From positions 1,116,001 to 1,180,000 of the forward strand of contig NZ_JADIKM010000001.1 in the NCBI RefSeq assembly GCF_044904665.1: a DNA stretch of 64,000 nucleotides. The letters are read 5' to 3'. The stretch comes from Dyella_A ginsengisoli (GTDB taxonomy: Bacteria; Pseudomonadota; Gammaproteobacteria; Xanthomonadales; Rhodanobacteraceae). The notes below the pieces were generated by a model. It worked only from the letters and a program-made list of their open reading frames with translations. It did no database searches and was not told where the DNA came from. The translations under genes were made by a program, and so were the position numbers. Below are positions 40,074 through 48,599 of the stretch, in pieces (position 1 is the first letter of the stretch; each line of letters opens with the position of its first letter).

Positions 40074-40604
40074 TCAGGGCCGGCCGTCGCGCGGCGGATG
40101 GCGCTGCGGGCTCGTCTCGCGCAGCCACTGCTGGCGCTGCTCGATGGTCTGCGAGCGCCACTTGCGCAAGAGCTTCTCGCGCTGCGCCGGCGGCAGCTGC
40201 TGGAACTGCTGGTAGGCGTGGTGCAGCTGTTCGCGCTGCTCCGGCGGCAGCTCGTGGAACTTGCGCATGTTCTCGCGGGCGAGGTGGCGTTGCTCCGGTG
40301 TCATCGCATGCCAGCGCGCGATGCGCTCGCGGATCTTGTCCTGCTGCGCGGGCGGCAGCGTAAGCCAGTGCCGGGTCTTGTCGAGCATGTGCGCTTGCTT
40401 TCGCGGCGGCAGGGCATCCCAGTCGGCCTGCATCGGTGCGAGCAGTTCGCGCTGCGCCGGGCTGAGCGAGCGCCAGGGGCGCGGTGCGGTCTGCGCATCC
40501 GCGGTGGGCGAGGCGTCCTGCGCGTGCAGCGCACTGGGGTGACCGGCAAGCAGGCCGGTCACGGTCAGCAGCACGAAGGCGAGGTGGCGTGGTGACGGGA
40601 GCAT
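40074..40604 (-). CDS. DUF3106-family exported protein
   Basis: 176 residues with a signal peptide (HLAFVLLTVTGLLAGHPSALHA region) and repeated Leu-Pro-Pro-x-Q-Arg helices (LTLPPAQQDKIRERIARWHA; MTPEQRHLAREN; LPPEQREQLHHAYQQFQQL; LPPAQREKLLRKWRSQ) characteristic of DUF3106. It follows the sigma factor and the putative anti-sigma protein in one minus-strand operon; it may be a periplasmic sensor or effector of that regulon. Function not established. Confidence 0.82.
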   Translation of the reverse strand: MLPSPRHLAFVLLTVTGLLAGHPSALHAQDASPTADAQTAPRPWRSLSPAQRELLAPMQADWDALPPRKQAHMLDKTRHWLTLPPAQQDKIRERIARWHAMTPEQRHLARENMRKFHELPPEQREQLHHAYQQFQQLPPAQREKLLRKWRSQTIEQRQQWLRETSPQRHPPRDGRP

Positions 40605-40607
40605 GGT

Positions 40608-41000
40608 TCAGCGCCGGGCCGGGGCGGCGCTGTCGTTCGCGGCCAGCCAGCCGTAGAAGTCGAGGTTCTGGTACAGGTTGGGATCGGCGCTGTCGGCATC
40701 GGGCGGCAGCTCGCCGTCGTCCTGGGTGGCGCCGGGGGCAGTGGCGACGGCAGCGGCCGGAACGGTCGGCGCCGGTGCACCGCGATGCGGCTGCCAGACC
40801 ATCAGCGCGGCCAGTGCAATCACCGCGAAGGCGCCGGCCGGCAGCAGCAGGCGGGCGACGCCATGCGGGGACCGCGCCGGTTGCAGCGCCTCGCGCCGTG
40901 CCGCGCGCAGGCGACCTGCGATGGCCGGGTCGAGTTGCTGGCTGGCCTGGCGATAGAGCGCGCGGGCGCGCCGTTCGATGCGTTCGTCGGGCGAGGTCAT
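40608..41000 (-). CDS. Putative anti-sigma factor (DUF3619-like membrane protein)
   Basis: 130 residues: a basic N-terminal cytoplasmic domain (DERIERRARALYRQASQQLD), one membrane segment (LLLPAGAFAVIALAALMVW) and an acidic periplasmic tail (ELPPDADSADPNLYQNLDFY). The start overlaps the sigma factor stop as ATGA (40997-41000). Location and topology suggest an anti-sigma factor, and the sigma/DUF3619/DUF3106 order is known in other proteobacteria, but a classical zinc anti-sigma motif is not present. Confidence 0.7.
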   Translation of the reverse strand: MTSPDERIERRARALYRQASQQLDPAIAGRLRAARREALQPARSPHGVARLLLPAGAFAVIALAALMVWQPHRGAPAPTVPAAAVATAPGATQDDGELPPDADSADPNLYQNLDFYGWLAANDSAAPARR

Positions 41001-41635
41001 CGCCATTCCTCCAGTTGGTCGCGCAGATGGTGCATGGCGCGCGACAGATGGGTTTTCACGCTGCCCTCGGAGCAGCCCATGGCGCGGGCGGTATCGGCCA
41101 CGTCGAGGCCTTCGAGCACGCGCAGCATGAAGGCTTCGCGCTGGCGTTGCGGCAGCTTTCGCACCGCGGCGGCCATGTCCCGCCAGGACTGTGCATCGTG
41201 CAGCCGATCGAGCGGGCCCGGGCCGGAATCGGCCGGCTCCCACGCGGGCAGTTCGTCGCCGTCGCCATCGTGGCCGCCGCCGAGCCAGCCCACCACGATG
41301 GAGCGCACCTTGCGCCGGCGCTGCAGGTCGACGATGCGCCGGCGCAGGATGCCCCAGAACAGCGGGCTCCATTCCACGGCGGGCTTGTCGCGATAGTGTC
41401 TGACCAGCCGCAGCATGGCGTCCTGCACCGCGTCGAAGGCGTCCTCGCGGTGGCCCAGCTGCAGCTCGGCCATGCGGAAGGCGCGCCGCTCCACCTGCGC
41501 CAGGAAGGCGTCCAGCGTGGCCGGCACGCTCTGCCCGCCCGCCTCCTCGGCGAGTACGTTGTCGGTCATCGGCACGGCAAGACTGTTCATCGGGTCGATA
41601 TCCACGGCATCCGGTGGCGCATGGAGCGGCTCCAT
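40997..41635 (-). CDS. ECF-type RNA polymerase sigma factor
   Basis: 212 residues with sigma region 2 (ELQLGHREDAFDAVQDAMLR, LFWGILRRRIVDLQRRRK) and region 4 (LPQRQREAFMLRVLEGLDVADTARAMGCSEGSVKTHL; positions about 145-185). ATG 41635 is preferred because AGGA lies nine bases upstream; ATG 41590 is shorter. It heads the operon with its presumed anti-sigma and the DUF3106 protein and diverges from pntAB with an intergenic gap of about 90 bases. Target promoters are unknown; autoregulation is likely by analogy. Confidence 0.9.
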   Translation of the reverse strand: MEPLHAPPDAVDIDPMNSLAVPMTDNVLAEEAGGQSVPATLDAFLAQVERRAFRMAELQLGHREDAFDAVQDAMLRLVRHYRDKPAVEWSPLFWGILRRRIVDLQRRRKVRSIVVGWLGGGHDGDGDELPAWEPADSGPGPLDRLHDAQSWRDMAAAVRKLPQRQREAFMLRVLEGLDVADTARAMGCSEGSVKTHLSRAMHHLRDQLEEWR

Positions 41636-41728
41636 CGGTTCGATTCCTGCACTCAACGCGGCAGGCTCGCACGCGTTGACGAGCGACCGTATGATGCGGA
41701 AACCACGCCGTTCCGGCAGGGAGGGGTC

Positions 41729-42040
41729 ATGATCGACGGTTTCCTGGCGCTGTACATCTTCATGCTGGCCGCGTTCACCGGCTACGAAATCATCGCCCGC
41801 GTGCCGGTGATCCTGCACACGCCGCTGATGTCCGGCTCGAACTTCATCCACGGCATTGTGCTGGTGGGCGCGATGATTGCGCTAGGCCACGCGCAGACCA
41901 CCTTCGAGACCGTGATCGGTTTCATCGGCGTGCTGCTCGGTGCCGGCAACGCCGCCGGCGGCTACGTGGTGACCGAGCGGATGCTGGAGATGTTCAAGTC
42001 CAGCAAGCCGGGCAGCGCCAAGTCCGGGGGGAGCCACTGA
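41729..42040 (+). CDS. pntAB: NAD(P) transhydrogenase subunit alpha part 2 (PntAB)
   Basis: 103 residues, the membrane domain II portion of the alpha subunit, with three membrane segments (FLALYIFMLAAFTGYEIIAR; GSNFIHGIVLVGAMIALG; FETVIGFIGVLLGAGNAAGG). It forms the proton channel with PntB. ATG 41729 follows GGGAGGGG. The stop overlaps the pntB start (TGATG), so those two are translationally coupled while pntAA is remote. Confidence 0.92.
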   Translation: MIDGFLALYIFMLAAFTGYEIIARVPVILHTPLMSGSNFIHGIVLVGAMIALGHAQTTFETVIGFIGVLLGAGNAAGGYVVTERMLEMFKSSKPGSAKSGGSH

Positions 42041-43473
42041 TGAGCTGGCTGCCGACCCTGATCAAGGCGTGCTACTTCGTGGCCGCCGCGCTGTTCATCC
42101 TCGGCCTCAAGCGCATGAGCTCGCCGCGCACCGCGCGCGGCGGCATCGTGTGGGCCGGCTACGGCATGCTGCTGGCGGTGCTGGTCACCTTTGCGCTGCC
42201 GGACATCCACAACCGGGCCTTGATTGGCGTGGCGGTGCTGCTGGGCGTGTCCGCCGCGTGGTGGACCGGAAAGCGTGTGGCGATGACCGACATGCCGCAG
42301 ATGGTGGCGCTGTACAACGGCATGGGCGGCGGCGCGGCGGCGGCGATCGGTGCCGCCGAGCTGGTCGGCTTCGCCGGCAGCGCGGTGGTCTTGCTGGACG
42401 GCGCCACCTTCAACGCGGCGCCGGCCGAGGCTCCGGGCACGGCACAGCTGGTGCTGGGCGTGCTGGGCGCGCTGATCGGCGCGGTGAGTTTCTCCGGCTC
42501 GTTGATCGCCTTTGCCAAGCTGCAGGGCTGGCTCGACAAGCGCTTCGTCTTTCCCGCCCAGCGGGTGGTCAACCTGCTGGTGCTGGCCGGCGCGGTGATC
42601 TGCGGTGCGATGCTGGTGGCCGGGCATCTGACGATGCCGGTGATCGTGGCGTTCTTCGTGCTGGCGCTGGCCTTTGGCCTGATGATGACGCTGCCGATCG
42701 GCGGCGCCGACATGCCGGTGGTGATCTCGCTCTACAACGCGTTCACCGGGCTGGCGGTGGCGTTCGAGGGCTTCGTGCTGGACAACGAGGCGATGATCAT
42801 CGCCGGCACGGTGGTCGGTGCGGCCGGCACGCTGCTGACCCAGCTGATGGCCAAGGCGATGAACCGCTCGATCGGCAACGTGCTGTTCGGCAGCTTCGGT
42901 GCCGCGGCCGGCGGCGAGGCGCAGGCCATCTCGGGCAGCCAGAAGCCGATCGAGGCCAGCGACGTGGCGGTGATGATGGCCTATGCCGAGCGCGTGGTGA
43001 TCGTGCCCGGCTACGGCATGGCCGTGGCGCAGGCGCAGCACAAGGTGTGGGAGTTCGCCAAGCTGCTGATCGAGCGCGGTGTGAAGGTGAAGTTCGCGAT
43101 CCATCCGGTGGCCGGCCGCATGCCGGGGCACATGAACGTGCTGCTGGCCGAGGCCGGCGTGCCGTACGACCTGATCGCCGACATGGACGACATCAATCCC
43201 GAGTTCCCCAACACCGATGTGGCGCTGGTGATCGGCGCCAACGACGTGGTCAATCCGCTGGCCAAGACCGATCCGGCCTCGCCGATCTACGGCATGCCGA
43301 TCCTCGACGTGTCGCTGGCGAAGAACGTCATCGTGGTCAAGCGCGGCAAGGGCACCGGCTTTGCCGGCATCGAGAACGCGCTGTTCTATGCCGACAACGC
43401 CCGCATGCTCTACGGCGACGGCCAGGCCGCCGCCGGCGAGCTGGTGACGGCGCTCAAGACGCTGGACAGCTGA
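42040..43473 (+). CDS. pntB: NAD(P) transhydrogenase subunit beta
   Basis: 477 residues. About nine membrane helices over residues 1-265, then the NADP(H)-binding domain III with the GYGMAVAQAQHKVWEFAKLL nucleotide loop, HPVAGRMPGHMNVLLAEAGV and the GANDVVNPLAKTDPASPIYG motif. It couples hydride transfer from NADH to NADP with proton movement across the inner membrane. Full length. The stop meets the stop of the opposing membrane gene with no gap. Confidence 0.96.
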   Translation: MSWLPTLIKACYFVAAALFILGLKRMSSPRTARGGIVWAGYGMLLAVLVTFALPDIHNRALIGVAVLLGVSAAWWTGKRVAMTDMPQMVALYNGMGGGAAAAIGAAELVGFAGSAVVLLDGATFNAAPAEAPGTAQLVLGVLGALIGAVSFSGSLIAFAKLQGWLDKRFVFPAQRVVNLLVLAGAVICGAMLVAGHLTMPVIVAFFVLALAFGLMMTLPIGGADMPVVISLYNAFTGLAVAFEGFVLDNEAMIIAGTVVGAAGTLLTQLMAKAMNRSIGNVLFGSFGAAAGGEAQAISGSQKPIEASDVAVMMAYAERVVIVPGYGMAVAQAQHKVWEFAKLLIERGVKVKFAIHPVAGRMPGHMNVLLAEAGVPYDLIADMDDINPEFPNTDVALVIGANDVVNPLAKTDPASPIYGMPILDVSLAKNVIVVKRGKGTGFAGIENALFYADNARMLYGDGQAAAGELVTALKTLDS

Positions 43474-43914
43474 TCAGGGCATCCTTGAGCGCCGTGCGAC
43501 GCAGCGGCGTGCCGTCCACGCCGCGATGGCGGCGCCGCCCAGGAACCACAGCCACTGGGCGCTGCCGAGCGACAGTCGCACCAGCGACCACAGCATGCCG
43601 GCACCGGCGATGCGCATCGCGTCGGTCAGGCCCATGTCCATGTTGCCGGCCAACTGCACCGCAGCGATCAGCGCAGTGACGTAAGCGGCCGCAAGCAACG
43701 TGGCGAATGCCGCCAGGATCGCCGCGCCCGGCCGTGGCAGCACCCAGCGCGCCACGGCCCAGCCGAGCAGTGCGCCGAGCGGCAGCGCGAGCCACGGCAG
43801 GCGCGCCCGCAGGTAGGTGGTCGGCAATATCCACAGCGCACCGGCGGCGAGACCCAGCATGGCCGCGCTGACCGCGGCAAAGACGTTGGCGAGGGCGCGA
43901 CGTAACCGCGTCAT
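43474..43914 (-). CDS. Hypothetical membrane protein
   Basis: 146 residues, Ala/Leu-rich, with about four membrane segments (NVFAAVSAAMLGLAAGALWI; LPWLALPLGALLGWAVARW; AAILAAFATLLAAAYVTAL; LWFLGGAAIAAWTA). No family recognised. ATG 43914 is chosen; the longer frame to 44172 is not supported by hydrophobicity or start context. It converges exactly on the pntB stop and diverges from sufT. Confidence 0.65.
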   Translation of the reverse strand: MTRLRRALANVFAAVSAAMLGLAAGALWILPTTYLRARLPWLALPLGALLGWAVARWVLPRPGAAILAAFATLLAAAYVTALIAAVQLAGNMDMGLTDAMRIAGAGMLWSLVRLSLGSAQWLWFLGGAAIAAWTARRCVARRSRMP

Positions 43915-44119
43915 GGCGCAGCGCGCCGGAGCAAAAGCAGCATCGTGCGACGGGTCCCGGGCAAAGCGCGAATCATAGCGCGTGCCCGCCGGCGCGCCCC
44001 CGTCGCCTTGATTACCGCGCGGGGAAGCCCGATCTGGATTGGGCAGCGGGCCGGGGCGGCCGCATAATGAGCATCCGGTCGCGCCGCTGGCGCGCATTGA
44101 CGGCATCGGCAGGATAGGC

Positions 44120-44677
44120 ATGAGCGGTTTCAGTCTGAGCAGCGAACCTTTCACCCTCGAGCGGGACTGCACCGCGGTGATGGTGCCGCAAGGCGAGACG
44201 GTGGTGCTGCCGGCCGGACAGATCGGCTACATCACCCAGGCACTCGGCGGCAGCTTCACCGTGTACGTGGAAGGCAATCTGTTCCGCATCGCCGGCAGCG
44301 AGGCCGACGCGCTGGGCAAGGAGCCGCCGCCGGCGATCGAGCTGGCCGACGATGCCAGCGACGAAGACGTCGAGAAGCTGGTGTGGCAGCAGCTGCGCAC
44401 GGTGTTCGATCCGGAGATCCCGATCAACGTGGTGGAGCTGGGCCTGGTCTACGACGTGAGCCTGGAAAGCGTCGACACCGAGCAGCGCAAGGTGTACGTC
44501 AAGATGACGCTCACGGCGCCCGGCTGCGGCATGGGCGACATCCTCGTCGACGACGTGCGCACCAAGCTCGAACTCATTCCCACCGTGGCCGAGGCCGACG
44601 TGGACCTGGTGTTCGATCCGCCGTGGAACCACTCGATGATGTCCGACGCGGCCAAGCTCGAAACCGGCATGCTCTAG
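44120..44677 (+). CDS. sufT: SufT-like Fe-S assembly factor (MIP18/DUF59)
   Basis: 185 residues. The C-terminal half is a MIP18/DUF59 domain (LRTVFDPEIPINVVELGLVY, TAPGCGMGDILVDDVRTKLE, VDLVFDPPWNHSMMSD) that includes the conserved DPE and single Cys in APGCG. The N-terminal extension (TLERDCTAVMVPQGETVVLP) is the part that defines SufT proteins. They help mature Fe-S clusters of subsets of enzymes. A suf operon is not in the window. ATG 44120 follows AGGATAGGC. Confidence 0.9.
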   Translation: MSGFSLSSEPFTLERDCTAVMVPQGETVVLPAGQIGYITQALGGSFTVYVEGNLFRIAGSEADALGKEPPPAIELADDASDEDVEKLVWQQLRTVFDPEIPINVVELGLVYDVSLESVDTEQRKVYVKMTLTAPGCGMGDILVDDVRTKLELIPTVAEADVDLVFDPPWNHSMMSDAAKLETGML

Positions 44678-45852
44678 GCCGGCGGTTCCTGGTGGGCCGC
44701 AGGTTGACCCACATTCATGTGGCCGGATTCAGCTTGTCGCGGTCGTGCTTTGCTCACGATGGACGGGGAGCGTTGTTTCCCCAGTCGCGATCATGAGAAT
44801 CCGCGGATGATCCTTGGCTGGAGTCTTCGCCGCAGCGCAGTGAGCGCAGGGCCGAGTATGGCGAGCCTCAGGCGAAGTATTGCGAAATGCACCGAGCTGG
44901 CTGTACTCCGGTAACACCCGGGCTACCCCCACGAGCGCCTTTGCCTCGGTCCAGGGATACTTCCGTGCAGTGCTGGTCGATGGCGCCACGCCCAAGAATC
45001 CGCAGGCCGGGCGGTGTGTCTGCGAGCGGGTGGTCTGTCGCACGTCGGGGATCCCTGCGTCATCGACGGCGTCAGTCCCGATCGCTTCGGTGCGATTGTG
45101 GATGCGAGCACCGAGGCTGTGCGGAGCAATCGTGAGGGGACCAACGAGGCCGCCGCGAGGTGGCCGGTGAAACTGCGTCGCGGAGGGTTTGCCGCAATAA
45201 GGTGGATGCCTTTTTGCGGAAATGACGCCCGATCGCTGATGGAATGTCGATATTTGGCGTCCGCGGCAGGCGGCTCGGGATAATCGCCGAATTAACGTCT
45301 TTGCCTGACATCGGTTCATCCGCGGAAAATCGAAACTAATTGCGACATCAAGCCGTAGTTTATTGCGCCGTTCCGCTGATGGAGGATCCGGCGCATTGCA
45401 TGAGGAGGCCTGTCTGGTCGTCGCTCAGGCTTGGCTTGGCGAAAACCCCGTGCCCACTGACGTGCGGTGGGTTTCCGCCGTTGCTGCGACTTCCGCCATT
45501 GGCGTTGCGGCGTCGAAATAGCATGCGTCGAAATTACATGCGACAGATTATGTGATCTTGATCCCTGACATGGGAAAAATTCCAATTGTTGGTCGGCGTG
45601 CGAAAACCTAATGTCTGGCAATTCGTCGATCCGTAATCGGCGAATGATTTCGTCACGGCAGAGGGGGGCTTGCCGCAACGGCGGGCACAGGTGGCACGAC
45701 TTCGGTCAGGGATGTGCGCGGCGCGGCAGGGCATTGGCGGAATCGTTGGGCAAATCCGTGAAGTAGTGAAAAGCCGCCTCGGAGCGGCAATCAAGTACTG
45801 CAGTCATCCGGCTGCAGCGGGTTCGTTTGTCCTTAATTTCATGGGGAGTCAT
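44678..45852. other. Gene-poor intergenic region (about 1.17 kb)
   Basis: No frame here has a credible start, codon use or recognisable motif. The longest frames (for example 44729-45319 minus) have random-looking composition. The last 300 bases are visibly less GC-rich and lead into the secreted peptidase gene, so promoter and regulatory sequence for that gene is likely there. A GGGGAG ribosome site lies at 45843-45848. Confidence 0.5.
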
Positions 45853-47727
45853 ATGTTCAATATAAAGAGTCGCTTGTTGACGGCGGTCGCCGCGACAACC
45901 TTGCTCAGCGCGGTCACGGGTGTGGCGGTTGCCAAGAGCACGCCGGCTGCGCCGCAGGTGGTCAATCCGTATTCGCCGGCCAATGGCCACGCCTATCGCC
46001 ACGGTGTCGTCCCGACCCGCGAAGCGCATGTCCGCATGCAGCAATATCGCGCGCTGCATGCGGCGTCCCAGACAACGGCGGCGACCGGCACCGAAACGCT
46101 CAGCTACGGCGGTGGCGTTGACGGCATCGGCGTCACCAGCGGTACGCCCAAGGTCTATGTGGTCGTCTATGGCAGCCAGTGGGGCACGGCCGGCACGGAC
46201 GCCAATGGCAACATGACGCTGACCAACGATCCGGTTGGCGCGGTGCCCTATCTGCAGAATCTGTTCAAGGGCCTCGGCACGGGCGGCGAGCTGTGGTCGG
46301 GCACGATGACCCAGTACTGCGACGGCTCGCTGGTGTCCAACGGCGCGACCTTCTGCCCTTCGGGCGCGCCGCACATCGGTTATCCGACCGGCGGCACGCT
46401 GGCTGGCGTCTGGTACGACAACTCGGTTTCCTCGCCCTCGCAGGCGACCGGCGCACAGCTGGCGCAGGAAGCGATCAAGGCGGCGCAGCACTTCGGCAAC
46501 ACCACGGCTGCATCGAACCGTTATGTGCAGTACGTGATCCTGTCGCCGACCGGCACCCACCCGGATGGTTTCAACACCTCCAGCGGCCAGTTCTGCGCAT
46601 GGCACGACTGGAACGGTGACCAGAGCGTCACTTCGCCGGTGGGCGATGTCGCGTTCACCAACATGCCGTACGTGTATGACATGGGCACCAGCTGCGGCAA
46701 GGGCTCGGTCAACGGCAGCTCGTCGCAGGGCAACCTCGACGGCTTCTCGCTGGTTGAGGGCCATGAGTATGCCGAGACGGTGACCGATCAGAACCCGGCC
46801 GGTGGCTGGACCAACCATACCGGCAGCTCCTACAACGGCCAGGAGAACGGTGACGAGTGCGCCTGGATCAGCTCCGGCCAGGGCGCGTCCGCGAACGTGG
46901 TGATGGGTACCGGCACCTTCGCGATGCAGAGCACCTGGTCCAACGACACCAACGAGTGCGACATCTCGCACCCGGTCGTGTCGGGCGGTACCACCAACAA
47001 CCCGCCGGTGGCGAACTTCAGCGACAGCATCAGCGGCCTGACGGTGAGCTTCACCGACACCTCCACCGACAGCGACGGCACCATCGCCTCGCGCTCGTGG
47101 AACTTCGGTGACGGCACCACCTCGACGGCGACCAACCCGAGCCACACCTATGCCGCAGCCGGCACCTACAGCGTCTCGCTGACGGTGACCGACAACGGCG
47201 GCGCCAGCAACACCAAGACGCAGTCGGTGACGGTGAGCAGCTCGGGCGGTGGTGGCAGCAGCCAGCTGCTGGGCAACACCGGCTTCGAGACCGGCTCGGC
47301 TTCGCCGTGGACCACCACCAGCGGTGTGGTCAACAACTCCAGCTCCGAGCCCCCTCACGCCGGTTCGTGGGACGCCTGGCTCGACGGCTACGGCTCCAGC
47401 CACACCGACACCGTCGCCCAGACCGTGAGCATCCCGAGCGGCAAGACTTCGGCCACGCTGCAGTACTACCTGCACATCGACACGGCCGAGACCACCACAT
47501 CGTCGGCGTACGACACGCTGAAGGTGCAGGTATACAACACCTCGGGCACGCTGCTCGGCACCCTGGCCACGTTCTCCAACCTGAACAAGGCCAGCGGCTA
47601 CGCCGTGCACACCGCCAACCTGTCCAGCTACATCGGTCAGTCCGTGGTGATCAAGTTCACCGGTACCGAGGACTCCTCGCTGCAGACCTCGTTCGTGCTG
47701 GATGACATCACCCTGACGGTGCAGTAA
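45853..47727 (+). CDS. Secreted peptidase-like protein with PKD domain
   Basis: 624 residues. A signal peptide (MFNIKSRLLTAVAATTLLSA, cleavage near VAVA) is followed by a catalytic-looking domain of about 330 residues with VEGHEYAETVTDQNPAGGW (His304-Glu305) and NGQENGDECAW, an arrangement seen in secreted proteins related to exordium-like or putative metallopeptidases. Next is a PKD domain (NPPVANFSDSISGLTVSFTD, about 385-460) and a C-terminal beta-sandwich (GNTGFETGSASPWTTTSG) like carbohydrate-binding or P-type domains. The HExxE motif is not HExxH, so peptidase activity is inferred. ATG 45853 follows GGGGAG. Confidence 0.75.
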   Translation: MFNIKSRLLTAVAATTLLSAVTGVAVAKSTPAAPQVVNPYSPANGHAYRHGVVPTREAHVRMQQYRALHAASQTTAATGTETLSYGGGVDGIGVTSGTPKVYVVVYGSQWGTAGTDANGNMTLTNDPVGAVPYLQNLFKGLGTGGELWSGTMTQYCDGSLVSNGATFCPSGAPHIGYPTGGTLAGVWYDNSVSSPSQATGAQLAQEAIKAAQHFGNTTAASNRYVQYVILSPTGTHPDGFNTSSGQFCAWHDWNGDQSVTSPVGDVAFTNMPYVYDMGTSCGKGSVNGSSSQGNLDGFSLVEGHEYAETVTDQNPAGGWTNHTGSSYNGQENGDECAWISSGQGASANVVMGTGTFAMQSTWSNDTNECDISHPVVSGGTTNNPPVANFSDSISGLTVSFTDTSTDSDGTIASRSWNFGDGTTSTATNPSHTYAAAGTYSVSLTVTDNGGASNTKTQSVTVSSSGGGGSSQLLGNTGFETGSASPWTTTSGVVNNSSSEPPHAGSWDAWLDGYGSSHTDTVAQTVSIPSGKTSATLQYYLHIDTAETTTSSAYDTLKVQVYNTSGTLLGTLATFSNLNKASGYAVHTANLSSYIGQSVVIKFTGTEDSSLQTSFVLDDITLTVQ

Positions 47728-47765
47728 GACCCGCGTCGCCGCACGGACGCGGCGATCGGAAACGC

Positions 47766-47795
47766 GAAGGCCCGGCGCGCGAGCGTCGGGCCTTC
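47766..47795 (+). terminator. Intrinsic terminator of the PKD peptidase gene
   Basis: Hairpin GAAGGCCCGGCG-CGCGAG-CGTCGGGCCTTC followed by TTT, 38 bases past the stop. Confidence 0.85.
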
Positions 47796-47820
47796 TTTCA
47801 TGCCGGTGGGTGGTGGCTGC

Positions 47821-48117
47821 TCAGACTTGTTCGAAGCGGTCGGCGTCGCGGTTCTCGCGCACCTTGGCGGGGTCACGCGGCCGTTCATGGCGATGTACAC
47901 GCCGTCGGGCAGGGTCTGCACCGCGGCCACCGCGCAGCCGATGTTGAACACCGCATCGGAGCCCTGGAAGCGCGCCGGGTTCAGCGCGCCGGTAAGCACG
48001 ATCACCTTGCCGGGGATGCCGGCCAGCACCTTGGCCGTTTCCACCTTGGTGTCGGTGCCGTGGGTGACCAGCACGTGGCGGTCCGGCCGCGTCTCGACGG
48101 TGGAGTGGCTGCTGCAT
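47821..48117 (-). pseudogene. Asparaginase-like gene remnant
   Basis: A near-identical but decayed copy of the intact gene at 50924-51409. Recognisable from RHVLVTHGTDTKVETAKVLAGI to GVYIAMNGRV. Compared with the intact copy, about 190 bases after the first two codons are missing, which puts the surviving ATG (48117) out of frame, and a short deletion near 47870 shifts the C-terminus. Homology continues into the 5' flank to about 48177. It sits directly behind a secreted peptidase gene, like its intact partner. Confidence 0.88.
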
Positions 48118-48599
48118 GATCGCTGCGCCGCTGGTTGGGCGAGGGCATCTTAGCCGGTGCGGCGGCAAGGCTCCCACTCCATCATTCCACGCCCTTCGCG
48201 GTGCCGATCCGACGCGGCTGGCGCGAAAGAAAATACGCGCAAAGGCTTGCGGCGCATGGACTTTTAGCCGGTGAGAGACTCGCCGTGGCGACTCAAGTGA
48301 CTGTCCCCATAGGAATTATTCACCTTGTTGCCATCGTCCTGGCCGCCTAAGGTCGGTACGTCCGTTGGCGGGGAGGTCGACGGATGATCCTGTGGAAGCC
48401 GTAGGAAATTTCGGCATCCGTCCCACGGATTCACCGCGAGCCCTGACAGGAAGCAACGGGGGGAGGCAGCGGTCGGATCGACAGGCATCGCTAGACAATC
48501 CAACGAAGTATGGAGCCGCAGGAGACTGCGGCAACTCATAAATGGGGTCGATACGGCCGCATCAGGTGCGTTCGTCCCAATAATGTCCAGGAGTCAGCA
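48118..48599. other. Intergenic region upstream of the M4 peptidase
   Basis: About 480 bases without a supportable gene. The left 60 bases are the 5' flank of the asparaginase-like remnant. The right part likely holds the promoter of the M4 peptidase gene; an AGGAG ribosome site lies at 48590-48594. No clear operator or riboswitch seen. Confidence 0.5.

Noticed and set aside
44729..45319. Minus-strand 196-codon frame in the intergenic region
   Set aside because: Random-looking composition, Arg/Ser-rich, no ribosome site and no family resemblance.
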